64,000 nt of DNA from Anadara kagoshimensis (taxonomy: Eukaryota; Mollusca; Bivalvia; Arcoida; Arcidae), in contig CM037872.1 of assembly GCA_021292105.1 (NCBI GenBank), positions 11,744,791 to 11,808,790 on the forward strand, given 5' to 3'. The notes under the pieces were generated by a model. It was not told the DNA's origin. It saw only the letters and a program-made list of their open reading frames with translations, and ran no database searches. Of this stretch, positions 61,440 through 64,000 are shown piece after piece (position 1 is the stretch's first letter; each line of letters opens with the position of its first letter). A program made the translations under genes and the position numbers.

Positions 61440-62245
61440 GGGTTGTCTATACATATCCAATATAAATTAATAGATGAATGTCTTAGAATTAACCACAACC
61501 ACAAGCTCCGAGTTGATTTCTTAGATTGGTAACAAATCTTTGGATAGCTTTCCTGATGTTCTTTCCTCTCTTTTTGCTCTTGTTTAAGGCCCTCTGGTTC
61601 TTTTTTAAACTTTTTAACCTTTGTTGGCTTATTAAAAAACTTATAAATACTGGCTTTCTTTAAGCGGGCCAATATCTCCTTTTTGTTTTCTTCTTTTTAC
61701 AAAACTTTTTTTACTTTTGTTGGCTTATTAAAAAGCTTATAAATACTAGCTTTCTTTAAGCGGGCCAATATCTCCTTTTTGTTTTCTCCTTTTTTAAACT
61801 TTTTTTTACCTTCGTTGGCTTATTAAAAAGCTTATAAATACTGGCTTTCTTTAAGCGGGCCAATATCTCCTTTTTGTTTTCTCCTTTTTTAAACTTTTTT
61901 TTTACCTTCGTTGGCTTATTAAAAAGCTTATAAATACTAGCTTTCTTTAAGCGGACCAATATCTCCTTTTCGTTTTTTCCTTTTTTAAACTTTTTTTTAC
62001 CTTTGTTGGCTTATGAAAAAGCTTATAAATACTGGCTTTCTTTAAGCGGGCCAATATCTCCTTTTTGTTTTCTCCTTTTTTAAACTTTTTTTTACCTTCG
62101 TTGGCTTATTAAAAAGCTTATAAATACTGGCTTTCTTTAACCGGGCAAATATCTCCTTTTTGTTTTCTTCTTGGAGGTATGTTTTACATCCCCAATGCCA
62201 GAAAAGGCGTCAGTTGTTGACACTTCTGGCATGTGTCCAGCCTGA
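61440..62245 (-). pseudogene. Minus-strand exon-like region with Lys-rich tandem repeats
   Basis: A good minus-strand acceptor (TTATGTTGTTTCAG) precedes GHMPEVSTTDAFSGIGDVKH. Then come about six copies of a ~95-bp unit encoding roughly 32 residues each (ILARLKKASIYKLFNKPTKV plus a KKKFKKGENKKE linker), and at the end a frame finishing VTNLRNQLGACGCG-stop. Unit spacings are 95 or 96 bases, so the frame breaks repeatedly: only pairs of units stay open. Function unknown, very basic. Either a decayed gene or one with unseen splicing. Confidence 0.4.
61620..62165. repeat. Minisatellite, 95-96-bp unit, about six copies
   Basis: GGCTTATTAAAAAGCTTATA recurs at 61,626, 61,722, 61,817, 61,913, 62,008 and 62,103. 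Confidence 0.95.
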
Positions 62246-62249
62246 AACA

Positions 62250-62815
62250 ACATAAATGCAACAAAAAGAACACTGACATATATTTCCATGAATCTCTTAA
62301 TATCATATCGAGACAATCCTTACATCCCATAAGATTTTATATTTGGTCATTTGTTGGTTTTTTTTCCATTTCACATGCATACATTTACCTGCTATGAGAA
62401 TGTTATACAAGGCAGCTTACAACACACATACACACACAATCACACACAGAGTTTTTAAAATCACCACAGTTATTTGGTGTTGACAACACGCAAACACGCC
62501 TGTAAGTCTAGACATATTTGACCATGTGTACAAAATTCGCAAAAATTTCTTTATTGTTGATTTAGCGCATTATGATTAAGTTTGCTTTGCACGGCAATGG
62601 CAGTTATAGCACTACAAACGCCATTTCTAGACAGTTCAATGGTTATATTTACATTTCCCATTTTTGGAAAATCTTATTTTGGTATTTTAATCCTAAAAAA
62701 GTTTAAACACAATCGTGTACGAATGCCCCGTCTGAGGATAATTAATCTTTTATATAAAAAACGCGCATCACATTTATCTCTTCTGGCAAAACCATTTCGT
62801 CTTATGAGTTGCTAT
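62250..62815. other. Unrecognised stretch, possible intron of the minus-strand region
   Basis: AT-rich, with a CA-rich patch at 62,420-62,450. No supported gene. Confidence 0.3.
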
Positions 62816-62819
62816 CTTT

Positions 62820-63173
62820 GACCTCACTTTCTTCTTTTGTCTTTGGCTTAGCAAATGCTTCTGTTGTCTTGGCTGCGGATGCCAGAAGTTTTTGTTTTTC
62901 TTTGGTAAGCTCAAGATGTTTTTTTTTCAATATTATTTTTTAATCATCGTTGCTTCTTTGGGCTTCACTTGTATAGTTTAGGTTTATTAAATCTGCACTG
63001 TTGGCTTCTGTTGAATTTTGATGACCTCCCGCCTGGCTTTGATTGTTAATTACCGAATCTCCAAAGGCATTATTCAAATCCTCCATTGTTAAAACAGTGA
63101 CTGTTTGAATAGCCCCTGTTTTGTCACTATCAAGACCCTTTGCAGGAAGTGTGCTTTGGTTGTCTTCTTTCAT
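62820..63173 (-). pseudogene. Minus-strand coding-like exon of unknown family
   Basis: From 63,173 a frame MKEDNQSTLPAKGLDSDKTG continues for 77 codons to 62,940. Downstream on the same strand (about 62,925-62,820) KHLELTKEKQKLLASAAKTT and AFAKPKTKEESEV read like protein after a stop. Low-complexity, charged sequence. It could belong with the Lys-repeat region 0.6 kb downstream. No family recognised. Confidence 0.35.
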
Positions 63174-63179
63174 TAGAAG

Positions 63180-63538
63180 CAGCTATTGGCTCCGTTGCGA
63201 TGGATTTTGGGATAAGATTCTCGCTGTCAATAGTTGTGATCTTATTCCTTGGGCTGACATTCTGATGTTTTAGTGTGTCTGGATTTTCGCTGCAACTAGC
63301 GACAAAGATTTTTCTTGTTTGGTCTACCGACTTTTTCTACAAAAAAATTAATAATAATAATATTAAAAAAATAAAATAAAATATAAAAATAAATAAATAA
63401 ATTCAATTCGGAATTAAGAATCGGTGCGGTCCATGGTTTGCATTCGCCTATTCCCGCTATGTATTTATGTATTAACATAAATTGACATTGGGTAGGGGAT
63501 TTGCCGCAGGAACAAACTTAAGACAAATATGAGATAAA
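63180..63538. other. Unrecognised stretch with AT-rich simple repeats
   Basis: AAT/AAAT-rich patch at 63,345-63,400. No gene seen. Confidence 0.35.
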
Positions 63539-63539
63539 G

Positions 63540-64000
63540 TACAGGCCTGTCGAAAGTTTAACACTGAGCTGACGAAAAGAAGCCGAGACTCGGCTACTGA
63601 GGGACCAAGTTGTGGACAACCAGTGGCCGAAAAATTTGTCGATCTCTCGACTCCTCGCCAGCCGAGTCCCAGCAACTTATTCGGCCCCTCGGCACTTTGA
63701 ATAGCCAACAGCTCGGTAGTTCATTCGGCCTCTCGGTAACCGACTCTCGGCCACTAGCTAACGAGTGGTCGAGCAATTGACATCTGACAATAAATTGTAT
63801 ATAATGGTTTAATACTTTTTTTTAAAAAAAATATCATTCAGTAATGATAAAGACTTTCAGTGCTAATTATAAATAATTTAAGTTTTGGTTGACTGCAGGC
63901 GTGATTACTAAACTAATGTTTTTCAGCTAACGAGAGGGTCGAGTGGCCGAGAGCTAACAAGGGACCGAGCAGCGGAAAAGATACCAAGGAGCCGAGCGGT
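63540..64000. mobile_element. MT MITE, left end and interior, runs off the window
   Basis: Left end TACAGGCCTGTCGAAAGTTT, then 'gagctgacgaaaagaagccg' and several 'ccgag.ggcc' blocks. The right end is beyond the window. Confidence 0.7.

Overview
The window looks like AT-rich genomic DNA from a marine mollusc, most likely a bivalve. It has one intron-rich host gene of animal type, several tRNA-derived SINE families, many MITEs, and a Helentron/pearl-like element (tandem core, hairpin termini) of a kind common in bivalves. The species cannot be named from the sequence.

Region 1 (about 0.2-11.1 kb, + strand) is the only confident protein-coding gene: a CDCA7/CDCA7L orthologue in one 5' UTR exon plus nine coding exons. 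The reconstructed protein has 279 residues and a complete C-terminal cysteine-rich CDCA7 zinc-finger domain. CDCA7 recruits the HELLS remodeller to chromatin and supports maintenance DNA methylation. Its introns are filled with SINE pieces, a 1.3-kb TA-flanked transposon, three hAT-like MITEs with 5-bp target duplications, and a hAT MITE nested inside a mariner-type MITE.

Region 2 (11-21 kb) holds minisatellites, the Helentron/pearl-like element with about 12 copies of a 145-bp unit (each with nuclear-receptor-like half-sites), and a 2.6-kb TTAA-flanked element with TTTA-rich tandem repeats inside.

Region 3 (21-37 kb) has no host gene that I can support. It contains many copies of one MITE family (here 'Pm') and, most notably, tandem repeats of roughly 300 bp that each carry a type I hammerhead ribozyme motif: about 25.9-26.9 kb on the + strand, 29.6-30.6 kb on the - strand, and a near-perfect copy at 35.73-35.77 kb on the - strand. 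This resembles animal retrozyme-type circular-RNA elements. A two-type tandem array lies at 31-32.9 kb.

Region 4 (37.6-48.7 kb) contains an old tandem segmental duplication (about 37.6-39.8 and 40.0-42.2 kb), several SINE families, and a MITE (here 'MT') expanded by about 109 copies of a 22-bp internal unit into a satellite.

Region 5 (49-64 kb) holds LINE reverse-transcriptase fragments, a TTAA element inserted into the target duplication of a SINE, a 4.3-kb element with about 490-bp inverted termini of unknown superfamily, and a P-superfamily transposon relic. The P relic carries about 300-bp inverted termini of the Pm sequence, so it is probably the source family of the Pm copies. At the end are a decayed minus-strand coding region with Lys-rich tandem repeats and an incomplete MT copy. 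Apart from CDCA7, no genes work together here; the rest is mobile and repetitive DNA, much of it nested.
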